Assembly (NCBI GenBank): GCA_044433305.1 | Contig: JAWXTS010000003.1 | Location: forward strand, 1 to 64,000 | Length of the DNA stretch: 64,000 nucleotides | Source: JAWXTS01 sp044433305 | Lineage (GTDB): Bacteria; Bacteroidota; Bacteroidia; Bacteroidales; Rikenellaceae | Direction of reading: 5' to 3' | Shown: in pieces, positions 42,259 through 52,202 of the stretch | How the letters are laid out: the number at the start of each line of letters is the position of its first letter | Position numbering within the stretch: the stretch's first letter is position 1 | Notes under the pieces: generated by a model | Databases searched by the model: none | Told to the model about the DNA's origin: nothing | Seen by the model: only the letters and a program-made list of their open reading frames with translations | Program-made: the position numbers and the translations under genes

Positions 42259-43212
42259 ATGAACCCTAACTTATCAATCATAGTACCTCTCTACAACGAG
42301 GAGGAGTCTCTGCCAGAGCTAATCTCTTGGATAGACAGAGTATGCCTTGCCAACTCACTGAGCAAGGAAGTAATCTTCATCGACGACGGCAGCACCGACG
42401 ACTCGTGGGAGGTAGTGAGCAAGCTCAAAGCACAGTACGACTGTATTCGAGCTATCAAATTTAGACGCAACTATGGCAAGTCGGCAGCCCTATACTGTGG
42501 CTTTGATGCAGCACTAGGCGATGTTATAATAACCATGGATGCCGACCTTCAGGACTCACCAGATGAGATACCAGAGCTATACAGAATGATAGTCGAGGAT
42601 GGCTTTGATTTGGTGTCGGGATGGAAAAAAGTACGCCACGACCCTATGGGCAAGACCCTGCCTAGTCGCTTTTTCAACATGACCGCGCGCGTGGTATCAA
42701 AGATAAAGCTACATGACTTCAACTGCGGACTCAAAGCCTATCGCAAGAAGGTTATAAAAAGCATAGAGGTCTATGGAGAGATGCACCGCTATGTTCCAAT
42801 CTTGGCCAAGTGGGCAGGATTCTCAAAGATAGGCGAGAAGGTTGTCGAGCACCACGCCCGCAAATATGGAGTTTCAAAATTTGGCTGGGAGCGCATGATT
42901 AAGGGGTACCTTGACCTTATCTCGGTAATGTTCATGTCGCGCTTTGGCAAAAGCCCTATGCACTTTTTTGGCAGCATAGGCTCCCTTATGTTCCTTGTAG
43001 GTGGAGGCACTACCGTATGGATGATAATATCTAAAATCATTGCCCAGAGCAAAGGTCTTATGTTTAGACCTATCACCGAGCAACCACTATTCTATATCGC
43101 CATTTTGGCTATCATACTTGGAGTACAGCTATTCCTAGCGGGTTTCTTGGGCGAGATGATTTTCCGCAACTCTTCAGATAGAAACAGATACCTAATAGAC
43201 GAAAAATTATAA
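42259..43212 (+). CDS. Family 2 glycosyltransferase with C-terminal membrane helices (GtrB/DPM-like)
   Basis: A 317-residue enzyme that probably transfers a sugar from a nucleotide donor to a polyprenyl phosphate carrier. The catalytic GT-A domain (1-225) has SIIVPLYNEEESLPELI, FIDDGSTDDSW and MDADLQDSPDEIP (DXD metal site). Two membrane helices (about 235-260 and 270-295) end the protein, the layout of GtrB. Envelope polysaccharide or lipid modification is the likely role. Coupled with DUF4199 and DUF4293 genes on either side. Confidence 0.9.
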   Translation: MNPNLSIIVPLYNEEESLPELISWIDRVCLANSLSKEVIFIDDGSTDDSWEVVSKLKAQYDCIRAIKFRRNYGKSAALYCGFDAALGDVIITMDADLQDSPDEIPELYRMIVEDGFDLVSGWKKVRHDPMGKTLPSRFFNMTARVVSKIKLHDFNCGLKAYRKKVIKSIEVYGEMHRYVPILAKWAGFSKIGEKVVEHHARKYGVSKFGWERMIKGYLDLISVMFMSRFGKSPMHFFGSIGSLMFLVGGGTTVWMIISKIIAQSKGLMFRPITEQPLFYIAILAIILGVQLFLAGFLGEMIFRNSSDRNRYLIDEKL

Positions 43213-43216
43213 TACT

Positions 43217-43705
43217 ATGATACAACGAATTCAAACCATCTACCTACTTATTGTCTTGATTATGATGTCAATGACACTAACATGCAACCTAGCAACGTTC
43301 ACCCTAGCCGACGCTGCTCAGAGCGGTATCCCTAGCGAAGTAACTTTCAAGGCCCTAGGAATCAGCGACGGAGAGCACACAACAAATATCAAAGCTACAA
43401 TGTCTCTGGGCATACTTGCTTCGCTAACAGCAGCACTAGCTTTTATCTCTATTGTTTCTTTCAAGAAAAGACTTTTCCAAGTAAGACTATGTGCCATGCA
43501 AATGGTACTACTTGTGGGTGCCATAGGCTACACAATTTATTATCTTATCAACATGACTAAGATGATGGATAGCGTAGGAGATTATGCAACTCACATCTCT
43601 GTTGTTAACGGTGCTCCGCTAATAGCACTACTATTTGCGCGACTAGCCATGAAGGCCATCTTACGCGACGAATATCTAGTGCGTGGTGCCGACAGAATAA
43701 GATAA
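43217..43705 (+). CDS. DUF4293 membrane protein
   Basis: A 162-residue inner-membrane protein with four predicted helices; the start MIQRIQTIYLLIVLIMMSM is the signature of DUF4293 in Bacteroidetes. The family has no known function. Four nt after the glycosyltransferase gene and 5 nt before mltG, so it is part of an envelope-related unit. Confidence 0.86.
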   Translation: MIQRIQTIYLLIVLIMMSMTLTCNLATFTLADAAQSGIPSEVTFKALGISDGEHTTNIKATMSLGILASLTAALAFISIVSFKKRLFQVRLCAMQMVLLVGAIGYTIYYLINMTKMMDSVGDYATHISVVNGAPLIALLFARLAMKAILRDEYLVRGADRIR

Positions 43706-43710
43706 TCTAT

Positions 43711-44730
43711 ATGAAGACACTTTATAAAAGAGCCTTAATAGCAGGTGTCTGCTTAGGTGTCATTGGAGCTGTTGTGGTAATCAAGAACGATCCTTATGGC
43801 AAGGCCGTAAGTCAAGACACCACAATAACCATAGCCTCTGGCAGCGACTTCAGCACCCTGAAGGACTCACTAAAAAGTAGCGGCGTTATAAACAACATGG
43901 CGACCTTTGAGCTTGTTGCACGACTGCGCTCGCTTGACCAAAGCGTGAAGGCAGGACACTACACCCTTAAACAAGGCGAGTCTTACATGAGCATAGTAAG
44001 AAAACTCAGAGCAGGTGAGCAGACCCCCGTGGACCTTACGTTCAATAATATACGCTCGCTAGAGCAGCTTGCAGGCGTCATATCTAAAAGCATAGAACCT
44101 GACTCTAGCTCTCTGGTAGCACTTATGAAAAGTGACTCAGTACAAAAGAGCTATGGTCTGGACCAAAGGACCATGATGGCCATGTTCATACCCGACACCT
44201 ACGAGTTCTATTGGACCACCTCGGCAGGCAAGTTCATGGAGCGCATGTACAAGCAGTATGACAACTTTTGGAATGAGAAGCGCACCGCCCAGCTCAAAGC
44301 TCTTGGACTAACACGTATCGAGGCCATAACCCTTGCTTCTATCGTTTATGAGGAGAGTAAGATGGTTAAGGAGATGCCAACGATAGCTGGCGTGTATCTT
44401 AATAGGCTGCGTATAAAGATGCCTTTGCAGGCCGACCCAACAGTGAAGTTTGCCGTGGGCGACCCAACCCTAAAGCGCGTACTCTTTAAGCACCTAGAGG
44501 TCGACTCGCCATACAACACGTACAAATACAATGGACTGCCTCCTGGACCTATCGCCATGCCATCTGTGGCAGCCATAGAAAGCGTTCTGAACCCTCAGAA
44601 ACACAACTATCTCTACTTCTGTGCCAAGGCCGACTTCTCTGGAGAACATGCTTTTGCCCGCACACTAAGCGAGCACAACCGCAATGCGGCGGCCTACTCT
44701 CGCGAGCTGAACAGACGCAAGATAAGATAG
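43711..44730 (+). CDS. mltG: Endolytic murein transglycosylase MltG
   Basis: Cuts nascent glycan strands in the inner membrane and acts as a terminase of peptidoglycan polymerisation. The 339 residues have an N-terminal membrane helix (7-25), a LysM-like segment (SFKQGESYMSIVRKLRAGEQTP region) and the YceG domain. The catalytic block ASIVYEESKM places the likely catalytic Glu at 215 (equivalent to E218 of E. coli by my alignment). MPLQADPTVKFAVGD and YNGLPPGPIAMPS are intact. It ends 2 bp from the convergent gene at 44733. Confidence 0.95.
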   Translation: MKTLYKRALIAGVCLGVIGAVVVIKNDPYGKAVSQDTTITIASGSDFSTLKDSLKSSGVINNMATFELVARLRSLDQSVKAGHYTLKQGESYMSIVRKLRAGEQTPVDLTFNNIRSLEQLAGVISKSIEPDSSSLVALMKSDSVQKSYGLDQRTMMAMFIPDTYEFYWTTSAGKFMERMYKQYDNFWNEKRTAQLKALGLTRIEAITLASIVYEESKMVKEMPTIAGVYLNRLRIKMPLQADPTVKFAVGDPTLKRVLFKHLEVDSPYNTYKYNGLPPGPIAMPSVAAIESVLNPQKHNYLYFCAKADFSGEHAFARTLSEHNRNAAAYSRELNRRKIR

Positions 44731-44732
44731 AG

Positions 44733-45704
44733 CTAGCGCGCCACTACCATTGCACGCGCCTTATCAACAAAGAAGCCTCTAACATACTTATAATCGCTAG
44801 ACACAATAGGCACAAGTTCTATTGTGTCTTTGATTTTATAACGGTCTCCATGCAGGGCAATCTTAACAAGTACTAGATGGTTTTTGCGCAAAATCAAAAG
44901 GTGAATCTTACCCTTTACCACCATGACATCCATAAGACGAATCGGTTGCTGGGCGATAAACTCTAGAGGGTAGCTCCACTTACCGTCTCTCACAGAAGAT
45001 ATATAAATGCTCGATAGGTCTTGCTGCATAAAAGCGAAGAAAGAATAATAGCCTCGTCGTGTCACTCTCACAACCTCTAGCCTATCGAATGATATGGCGT
45101 TGTGCTTGATTTCTATCTTGCGACTCAGAGGTTCCATCTGCGTATCATCCAACTCTAGAGCTGCAAAGGCATAGCTCGCCCCACTAGGCAACCCATCCTT
45201 GAATGTATGATGATAGTACACGGCCACATTATCACGCGAAAGCTCACAAACACAATCAGCCGTACAGTAATCCATACCCAAGGGACCGATATACTCCCAG
45301 TCGCCTGTACCCGTGGGGGAATAGTAGCAACCCTGCTGCGAGTCCTTAGCAAAACACACAAAACCATCGTGCACCTTAAAAATCTGCATGCCTTGCATCT
45401 TCTTACTCTCAGACCAGCTATCTGAACACTCACCACCATAGCTCAGCATCTCCACACGCGATAGCGAGTCCCTGTGTCGATAGAACATCAAATGGCAGCT
45501 GTCGGATATATTTTTGACTATATTGGTGGTGCTGTCCCCCAGATCGACTATCACCTGAGAGTCTACCTTCATATCGCGAATGTTGACACTATACACCCTA
45601 GCGTAGTCTACATTAGAGCCAAAGGCTAACCCGCAAGCAAACAGCATGAACAATAAAAAAGTCCATTTAGAAAACAATGTATTTTCATAAAAGGACTTTT
45701 TCAT
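44733..45704 (-). CDS. Exported protein of unknown function
   Basis: I do not recognise this 323-residue protein. It has an N-terminal signal-like segment (residues 13-29, KWTFLLFMLFACGLAFG); Cys24 could be a weak lipobox. The rest is beta-rich with repeated short blocks such as DGFVCFAKDSQQGCYYSPTGTGDWEYIG, RGYYSFFAFMQQDLSSIYISSVRDGKWSYP and KIHLLILRKNHLVLVKIA. This rhythm suggests a beta-propeller, though no sequence repeat is crisp. Six cysteines lie in the mature part. It is the last gene of the suf-tmk-DoxX run, 12 nt after DoxX. Confidence 0.7.
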   Translation of the reverse strand: MKKSFYENTLFSKWTFLLFMLFACGLAFGSNVDYARVYSVNIRDMKVDSQVIVDLGDSTTNIVKNISDSCHLMFYRHRDSLSRVEMLSYGGECSDSWSESKKMQGMQIFKVHDGFVCFAKDSQQGCYYSPTGTGDWEYIGPLGMDYCTADCVCELSRDNVAVYYHHTFKDGLPSGASYAFAALELDDTQMEPLSRKIEIKHNAISFDRLEVVRVTRRGYYSFFAFMQQDLSSIYISSVRDGKWSYPLEFIAQQPIRLMDVMVVKGKIHLLILRKNHLVLVKIALHGDRYKIKDTIELVPIVSSDYKYVRGFFVDKARAMVVAR

Positions 45705-45716
45705 TATAATTATTTT

Positions 45717-46838
45717 TTAGTTTTTAACATCTCGGAGCCGCTGAGTAAACACAGGCGGAATATCGCGCCCATTCCATTTTGCAACTATTGTGCCTTGATG
45801 CAACACTACTACGCCGAAATTGGCGCGCAACAACATCTTGCGAGTAACCCCATCGATAAAAACACTAGGCAAAGTAAACTCACCTAGCTCCATGGTAGAA
45901 CTTGAAATATCCTCTGAGCTAACATAGTAGCTTTGGTAGCCATCGCCATCGGCCTGAGCCAATAATCGCTCAACATTTTGTATGGCCTCAGGGTTTGCCT
46001 GGGTGTATATAGGACCCATCACAAGCACCACTTTTGAGCCATCAAGCACATCATAACCTATATTTTCATCATCAAGATATAGCGAGAACTCGGCAATCTC
46101 AGGAAGATTATCTTGAATAATCTTGGTGTCTACAAACTCATACTTCAAAGTATCGTACCACTCGGTATCTTCAAGAGAAAACTCCTCCAACTTATCGGTT
46201 TGTATATTGCGATAGATGAGCGTTGTATGAACCTCGCCCTCAACCACCATGGCCTCAGGGATATTCACACCCACCTTAAAAGGCATGAAATCTATAATCG
46301 GCACATGCCTCAATGCATAGGCACTAAGCGGCACCGCGGCCAAAAAACAGATAACCAGAAAAGTATAATCCAATCTTCTATCACGCACAACAACTCGCTT
46401 GGTGGACATGAAGAACAAGAAAATAGACATAGGGAGTAGGAACAGATTCTTATAGAAGGTCTGCACGTTGGTCAGCTTAACGGCATCGCCAAAGCAGCCA
46501 CAGTCGGGCACGGGATTCCATATAGCAATGCACAGTGTGAGCACAGTAAAGAATGTCATCATCATCATAACAAGCCATGTCGAAAGCCTATAATGAACCT
46601 TGAACAGCAGAGCCAAGCCCAACCCAAACTCAAATACAGCAAGCAATATCGACCCCACCAGATACACCTGAAAAGGCATATTCACAGACACCGAGGCCGC
46701 ATACTCACCAAGCTTGATTGCACCTCCCATAGGATCCAAGGCCTTAACAAAGCCTGAAAACAAAAACACCACAGACAAGCAAAGCTTGCATACAAAGCTC
46801 AGCACATCCATTCCCGTTATGACACTACGCTTCCCCAT
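45717..46838 (-). CDS. DoxX/MauE-type membrane protein with thioredoxin-like C-terminal domain
   Basis: A 373-residue protein: four membrane helices in residues 12-150, with the conserved PDCGCFGDAV motif at 111-120, form a MauE/DoxX redox-associated domain. The extracytoplasmic part (190-373) has a thioredoxin-like end (FTLPSVFIDGV...NFGVVVLHQGTIVAKWN) without a CxxC motif. This is the layout of a Bacteroidetes family known in part as BT_3928-like. The role is unknown; a link to periplasmic redox or sulfur chemistry is inferred from MauE. Cotranscribed with tmk (9 nt). Confidence 0.85.
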   Translation of the reverse strand: MGKRSVITGMDVLSFVCKLCLSVVFLFSGFVKALDPMGGAIKLGEYAASVSVNMPFQVYLVGSILLAVFEFGLGLALLFKVHYRLSTWLVMMMMTFFTVLTLCIAIWNPVPDCGCFGDAVKLTNVQTFYKNLFLLPMSIFLFFMSTKRVVVRDRRLDYTFLVICFLAAVPLSAYALRHVPIIDFMPFKVGVNIPEAMVVEGEVHTTLIYRNIQTDKLEEFSLEDTEWYDTLKYEFVDTKIIQDNLPEIAEFSLYLDDENIGYDVLDGSKVVLVMGPIYTQANPEAIQNVERLLAQADGDGYQSYYVSSEDISSSTMELGEFTLPSVFIDGVTRKMLLRANFGVVVLHQGTIVAKWNGRDIPPVFTQRLRDVKN

Positions 46839-46847
46839 CGCCGTATA

Positions 46848-47519
46848 TTATAAGTATGGTTTAATTCTAGAGAATATGGTTTGCGCCGAGGCCATTTGAT
46901 TGTCCTCATCCGAACAGTCTACAACCTTAATATAGTCGCCATACTTTTGTGCCGAGTCGAGGTAAACCTCACGAACACAGGCCTGCAAATCCAAAGATTT
47001 CTCATGTATGTCGTCTGCACCGTCAAGATAGCTGCGGTCATCACCACTGCGCTCACCAGTAAGCTTGCTACACGTAAAGGCAAAAGGAACATCAAGGAAC
47101 AACGAAACATCGGGCTTAGGCAACTTGAAGTACTCATACTCAAGATTCAGTATCCACTCGCACAGCTCAGCACGCTTGGCTGCATCCTCAACCTTTGCAC
47201 ATTGGTAGCCTATATTAGAGAACACATAGCGGTCTACAAGCACATAGCATCCATCCTCCAACCACTTGTTTATCTGGGTCGAGGCATGGGCACGGTCCTC
47301 AGCATATAGCAAAGCCACAAAGTAAGGGTCTACACTGGCCGCATCGCCAAACTCGCCCTTAAGAAAGCGCGCTATCATATCTCCAAAAACAGGAGCATCA
47401 AAGCGTGGAAAATGCAGGTACTCAACCTTATGCCCACTTTGGGCAAGGTATTCCTTAATCATCTTAACTTGTGTCGATTTGCCAGCCCCATCAAGGCCCT
47501 CAAGTACTAAAAATGGCAT
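46848..47519 (-). CDS. tmk: Thymidylate kinase
   Basis: Phosphorylates dTMP to dTDP. The 223-residue P-loop kinase has LEGLDGAGKST (6-16), the dTMP-binding block YLHFPRFDAPVFGDMI, and VLVDRYVFSNIGYQ (DR[YW] motif). The lid region (KLTGERSGDDRSYLDGADDIHE) is longer than in E. coli Tmk, and the enzyme may be a eukaryote-like or dTMP-kinase-like subfamily member. It sits 26 nt after sufS and 9 nt before the DoxX gene. Confidence 0.88.
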   Translation of the reverse strand: MPFLVLEGLDGAGKSTQVKMIKEYLAQSGHKVEYLHFPRFDAPVFGDMIARFLKGEFGDAASVDPYFVALLYAEDRAHASTQINKWLEDGCYVLVDRYVFSNIGYQCAKVEDAAKRAELCEWILNLEYEYFKLPKPDVSLFLDVPFAFTCSKLTGERSGDDRSYLDGADDIHEKSLDLQACVREVYLDSAQKYGDYIKVVDCSDEDNQMASAQTIFSRIKPYL

Positions 47520-47545
47520 ATATTTATATTGTAAAGGTTTGTAGT

Positions 47546-48763
47546 TTATCTAAGCATTGACGCTGCACGCTCGACAGCCTCATATAGTTTATCAACATCT
47601 TCGAGAGTGTTGTACAGTCCGAACGAAGCACGCACGGTACCCGTAACACCAAAGTGCTGCATAACAGGTTCGGCACAGTGGGTTCCAGTCCTTACGGCCA
47701 CACCCAACTTATCGATTATCATTCCCAAATCATAGGGATGAACACCATCAATATTAAAAGATACTATGCTGCAACGCTCCTTGCTCTGACCGTATATCCT
47801 AAGACCCTCGATCATCGATAGTCGCTCTAGGGCATAGTCACACAGGGCCTGCTCATGGCGAGCAACAGCATCTCTATCCAAAGCATTAACATAGTCTATG
47901 GCAGCACCTAAAGCTATGGCACCTATATAATTTGAGGTTCCAGCCTCGAACTTAAGAGGTAGCTCGGCATAGGTTGTTTTCTCAAAACTTACAGTCGAGA
48001 CCATATCTCCTCCACCCATAAATGGCGGCATATCCTCCAGCAGCGACTTCTTGCCATAGAGCACTCCAATTCCCGTTGGGCCATAGAGCTTATGTCCCGA
48101 GAAAGCATAAAAGTCACAGTCCATATCAACAACGTTGACCTTTTGATGAACCACTCCCTGACAGCCATCAACCATAACAGGCACACCATGGTTATGGCAA
48201 AAGTCGATTATGCGTTTCAAATCAGGCATAGTGCCCAACACATTAGAAGCCTGAGTGATAGATAGAATACGTGTACGCTCATCTACCAACTCATCGAGCT
48301 TATCGTAGATAATCTCGCCATTGTCGTCAAAGGGCAACATACGTAGCTCGGCCCCCTTCATTTGACATATCATCTGCCACGGAACAAGGTTAGAATGGTG
48401 TTCCATCTCACTAACCACAACATTATCGCCACGACCTATGAATCGCTCAGCAAAGCTATAAGCAACAGTATTAATGGCCGAAGTGGCTCCAGCAGTAAAG
48501 ATAATCTCAGCGCAAGACTCAGCCCCAATGAAACTTCTAACCTTCTCTCTGGCAGCCTCATATTCCTGTGTGGTGGCCTCGCTAAGATGGTGCACTCCAC
48601 GGTGTATATTTGCGTTAAGGCTGTTATACAACTGCTCTATCTTGAGCAGCACGCTACTTGGCTTTTGGGCCGTAGCTCCACTATCAAGGTACACCAAATC
48701 ATGGCCATGAACCTTGGTCGAGAGTATAGGAAAATCTGCTTTTATTTTCTTAGCATCAAACAT
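47546..48763 (-). CDS. sufS: Cysteine desulfurase SufS
   Basis: Supplies sulfur for Fe-S clusters by converting cysteine to alanine with a persulfide on its active-site cysteine. The 405-residue PLP enzyme has the Schiff-base lysine in YAFSGHKLYGP, ILSITQASNVLGTMPD, and the active-site Cys363 in RTGTHCAEP with the RASFGLYN segment after it, which marks type II (SufS). Fourth gene of sufBCDS, 9 nt after sufD. No sufE or sufU is adjacent in the window. Confidence 0.96.
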   Translation of the reverse strand: MFDAKKIKADFPILSTKVHGHDLVYLDSGATAQKPSSVLLKIEQLYNSLNANIHRGVHHLSEATTQEYEAAREKVRSFIGAESCAEIIFTAGATSAINTVAYSFAERFIGRGDNVVVSEMEHHSNLVPWQMICQMKGAELRMLPFDDNGEIIYDKLDELVDERTRILSITQASNVLGTMPDLKRIIDFCHNHGVPVMVDGCQGVVHQKVNVVDMDCDFYAFSGHKLYGPTGIGVLYGKKSLLEDMPPFMGGGDMVSTVSFEKTTYAELPLKFEAGTSNYIGAIALGAAIDYVNALDRDAVARHEQALCDYALERLSMIEGLRIYGQSKERCSIVSFNIDGVHPYDLGMIIDKLGVAVRTGTHCAEPVMQHFGVTGTVRASFGLYNTLEDVDKLYEAVERAASMLR

Positions 48764-48772
48764 AGTGGAAGG

Positions 48773-49981
48773 CTATAAGTTTTCTATCTTTCGTGTTATA
48801 TCACTCACAATCTTGTCGGCAACACAGCTGATTTTGCAGCGAGAGATTATGTCGTTGACAAAGCCCATAACCAAAAGGCGTCGAGCCATATCCTCGCCTA
48901 TACCGCGCTGACGCATATAATAAATAGCATCATCATCAGGGCGACCTATGGTAGCTCCATGGTTACACTTAACATCATCGGCATATATCTCAAGCTCGGG
49001 CTTGGTGAATATCTTGGCTCCATTGCCAAGCAAGATATTATTATTTTGCTGCATAGCCTCGGTCTTCTGAGCACCCTTTGCCACATAGATGCGACCGCGG
49101 AACACGCCCACACCACCTACGGCTATAAGGTCCTTAAAGTGCTCGTCACTAGTGCAGTTAGCAGCATTATGGTTTATGACAGTGTGGTAGTCAAAAAGCT
49201 CATTTGGGCCACTAACGAAGAGTCCAAACATTCCACAGTGAGCACCCTCGCCATCAAGCGACACATTGCGATTAAAGCGCAAAAGCCCAACAGCAACGCC
49301 CATATCAACAGACTTATAATTGCTTGACTCCTGCTGCTTGGTATAGCTATTAGAGATTGAGTTGCCACTAGGCATATCGCATATATTGGCTACCTCAAGC
49401 GTGGCATCCTTGCCAACAAAGGTCTCTGTAATATCAGAGCCAAGAGGTCCCTCGCCCACAGACTTAAGCCTCTTCTCAAAGACAACATTGGCCTTAGCCC
49501 CATCCTCTATTATTATTAGGTGACGCTCGAAGCTAGCCTGAGACTTCTCTCCCTTATAGTTGCTGATAATGGTAATAGGCTCTACTATCTCTAGCCCACT
49601 AGGCACAAAAACAAAGGCACCATCGCTGGCCATCTCTCTACAAAGATTAGAGTAGTGGTCACCGCTAGCTGCTGCCTGCGTATCTAGGTACTTCTCTACA
49701 AGCTCTGGAAATTTAATCTTGGCCTTGGCCAAAGAGCCGTACATAACTCCCGAAGGCAGACCCAACAGCAGTCCATCTGTAAGTCCATTATTAATTTTTA
49801 TGGTAAGGCCACACTGAGCGCATGGCGAAAGCTCTGGGCTGCAAGGCTCATCGCCATCGAATGGCACACATAGAGCATCAACCCCAGAAAACAACTTTCC
49901 CACGGGAGTATTTCGATACTGCTCTAAGCGTCCAATAGGCAGAGCACCTAGCATTGCTTTAAAATCTACTGCTGTATTCAT
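48773..49981 (-). CDS. sufD: Fe-S cluster assembly protein SufD
   Basis: Scaffold partner of SufB in the SufBC2D complex. A 402-residue beta-helix protein with the SufBD-family C-terminal block EIYADDVKCNHGATIGRPDDDAIYYMRQRGIGEDMARRLLV. Its start codon overlaps the sufC stop (TAATG). Sequence is much more divergent than SufB, as usual. Not SufB because the gene upstream carries the clear SufB features. Confidence 0.94.
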   Translation of the reverse strand: MNTAVDFKAMLGALPIGRLEQYRNTPVGKLFSGVDALCVPFDGDEPCSPELSPCAQCGLTIKINNGLTDGLLLGLPSGVMYGSLAKAKIKFPELVEKYLDTQAAASGDHYSNLCREMASDGAFVFVPSGLEIVEPITIISNYKGEKSQASFERHLIIIEDGAKANVVFEKRLKSVGEGPLGSDITETFVGKDATLEVANICDMPSGNSISNSYTKQQESSNYKSVDMGVAVGLLRFNRNVSLDGEGAHCGMFGLFVSGPNELFDYHTVINHNAANCTSDEHFKDLIAVGGVGVFRGRIYVAKGAQKTEAMQQNNNILLGNGAKIFTKPELEIYADDVKCNHGATIGRPDDDAIYYMRQRGIGEDMARRLLVMGFVNDIISRCKISCVADKIVSDITRKIENL

Positions 49982-50745
49982 TACTTGTCATATTCATTAA
50001 TGATACGGTCGTAGCCTTCTTTCTCCAGCTCAAGTGCAAGCTCCTTGCCTGCTGTATGAATAATACGTCCCTTATAAAGAACATGCACAATGTCAGGTAC
50101 TATATAATCAAGGAGTCTCTGGTAGTGGGTGATTACCACAGTGGCATTATCTGGTTTTTTAAGTTTTGACACGCCCGTTGCAACAACTCTCAGCGCGTCA
50201 ATATCTAGTCCACTATCTGTTTCGTCCAACACAGCTAGCTTTGGTTCAAGCATGGCCATCTGGAAGATTTCGTTACGTTTTTTCTCGCCACCCGAGAAGC
50301 CCTCATTAACAGCTCGACCCGTAAGCTTAGTGCCTATCTCTACGATAGAGCTACGCTCGCGCATCATCTTCAGAAAGTCGGCTGAACTGAGTGCTGACTC
50401 GTTGTTATATTTACGTTTCTCGTTTACGGCATAGCGCAGAAAGTTAGCCATGCTAACACCCGGAATCTCCACAGGGTACTGGAACCCTAGGAACAAACCT
50501 GCACGCGCTCTATCCTCAATAGACATATCAAGTAGAGGCTGGCCATCAAACTCGACACTGCCTGAGGTAACTTCAAAACGCTGGTTGCCTGCCAACACAG
50601 AGGCCAAAGTACTCTTACCCGAACCATTAGGACCCATTATGGCATGTACCTCGCCAGCTTTAACTTCAAGATTAATACCGCGAAGGATTTGTTTACCCTC
50701 GACACTGGCACAAAGATTATTTACTTTTAACAACATATTTTTCAC
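49981..50745 (-). CDS. sufC: Fe-S cluster assembly ATPase SufC
   Basis: ABC-type ATPase that drives conformational change in the SufB-SufD scaffold. The 254 residues show Walker A GPNGSGKST, the SufC-specific LFLGFQYPVEIPGV, signature FSGGEKKRNEIFQM and Walker B LAVLDETDSGLDIDAL. Eleven nt after sufB and overlapping sufD by 1 nt. Confidence 0.97.
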   Translation of the reverse strand: MKNMLLKVNNLCASVEGKQILRGINLEVKAGEVHAIMGPNGSGKSTLASVLAGNQRFEVTSGSVEFDGQPLLDMSIEDRARAGLFLGFQYPVEIPGVSMANFLRYAVNEKRKYNNESALSSADFLKMMRERSSIVEIGTKLTGRAVNEGFSGGEKKRNEIFQMAMLEPKLAVLDETDSGLDIDALRVVATGVSKLKKPDNATVVITHYQRLLDYIVPDIVHVLYKGRIIHTAGKELALELEKEGYDRIINEYDK

Positions 50746-50756
50746 TTTTTAAATTC

Positions 50757-52202
50757 TTAACCAACACTACCCTCAAGGCTTATAGAAAGTAGTTTCTGTG
50801 CCTCTACGGCAAACTCCATAGGCAGCTTGCTAAGCACTTCTTTTGCATAACCATTGACGATAAGACCAACAGCATCCTCGGTAGAGATACCGCGCTGATT
50901 GCAATAGAACAACTGCTGCTCGCCTATCTTAGAGGTTGTCGCCTCGTGCTCTATGATGGCACTGGCATTCTCAGATTCGATAACAGGGAAGGTGTGCGCT
51001 CCGCACCTATCACCTATAAGCAGCGAGTCACACTGAGAGAAGTTCTTGACATTCTCGGCCTTGCTAGCAACCTTCACCAAGCCACGGTAGCTATTCTGGC
51101 TCAGTCCTGCCGAGATACCTTTAGAGACAATGCGGCTGCGTGTATTGCTACCTATATGTATCATCTTGGTTCCCGTATCGGCCTGCTGATAGTTGTTTGT
51201 CACAGCAACAGAGTAGAACTCTGCCGCGCTATTCTCTCCTGCAAGTATGCAACTTGGGTATTTCCATGTTATGGCAGAACCCGTTTCGACCTGCGTCCAC
51301 GACAACTTGGCGTTGGCACCCTTACAGATTCCTCTCTTGGTAACAAAGTTGTAGACACCACCGCGTCCCTGCTTGTCTCCCGGATACCAGTTCTGTACGG
51401 TAGAGTATTTGACGTCAGCATCTTTCTCAACTATAATCTCAACAACAGCTGCGTGCAACTGGTTCTCATCGCGCTGAGGAGCCGTACAGCCCTCCATATA
51501 GCTAACATAAGCACCTTCATCGGCAACAATAAGCGTTCTCTCAAACTGTCCTGTACCTGCGGCGTTAATTCTGAAGTAGGTGCTCAGCTCCATAGGGCAT
51601 CTAACACCCTTAGGGATATAGCAGAACGAGCCATCAGAGAAAACGGCAGCATTGAGTGCCGCATAGAAATTGTCCGTATAAGGGACCACACTACCCATGT
51701 ACTTGCGCACAAGGTCAGGGTAATCCTGCAAGGCCTCAGAGAACGAGCAGAAGATAATGCCCTTCTCGGCCAGTGTATCGCGGAAAGTGGTTTTCACAGA
51801 CACCGAGTCCATAACGGCATCCACAGCCACACCCGACAGTCTCATTTGCTCGTCTAGTGGTATGCCCAGCTTGTCGAATGTCGCGCGCAACTCTGGGTCT
51901 ACATCGTCCATGCTCTCTAGCTCTGGACGTTGCTTAGGTGCTGCATAATATATTATATCCTGAAAATCAATCTCAGGAATATCTAGGTGCGCCCAAGTAG
52001 GAAGCTCCATAGTTTGCCAATGTCTAAAGGCCTTAAGGCGGTAGTTGGTCATCCATTCAGGCTCGCCTTTCTTTGCAGAAATAAGCCTTACCACGTCCTC
52101 ATCTAGTCCTTTAGGTATTGTTTCAGTGTCTATATCGGTCACAAAACCGTACTTATATTCACTGCCTGTTATATCTTCTATTATTTTATCTTGTTCAGCC
52201 AT
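50757..52202 (-). CDS. sufB: Fe-S cluster assembly protein SufB
   Basis: Main scaffold on which Fe-S clusters are built. The 481 residues have the SufB hallmarks [21 protein letters not shown] near the N-terminus, [43 protein letters not shown], and the C-terminal [20 protein letters not shown] with [22 protein letters not shown]. First gene of the run sufB-C-D-S-tmk-DoxX-unknown. It has a long leader of about 120 nt from the promoter at 52333. Confidence 0.97.
   Translation of the reverse strand: MAEQDKIIEDITGSEYKYGFVTDIDTETIPKGLDEDVVRLISAKKGEPEWMTNYRLKAFRHWQTMELPTWAHLDIPEIDFQDIIYYAAPKQRPELESMDDVDPELRATFDKLGIPLDEQMRLSGVAVDAVMDSVSVKTTFRDTLAEKGIIFCSFSEALQDYPDLVRKYMGSVVPYTDNFYAALNAAVFSDGSFCYIPKGVRCPMELSTYFRINAAGTGQFERTLIVADEGAYVSYMEGCTAPQRDENQLHAAVVEIIVEKDADVKYSTVQNWYPGDKQGRGGVYNFVTKRGICKGANAKLSWTQVETGSAITWKYPSCILAGENSAAEFYSVAVTNNYQQADTGTKMIHIGSNTRSRIVSKGISAGLSQNSYRGLVKVASKAENVKNFSQCDSLLIGDRCGAHTFPVIESENASAIIEHEATTSKIGEQQLFYCNQRGISTEDAVGLIVNGYAKEVLSKLPMEFAVEAQKLLSISLEGSVG

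Noticed and set aside
44340..44360. Apparent loss of a catalytic Glu in MltG (IVYEES instead of IVEKET)
   Set aside because: By counting along the E. coli protein the catalytic Glu218 is the second Glu, which is kept here as Glu215; only the first Glu is replaced by Tyr.
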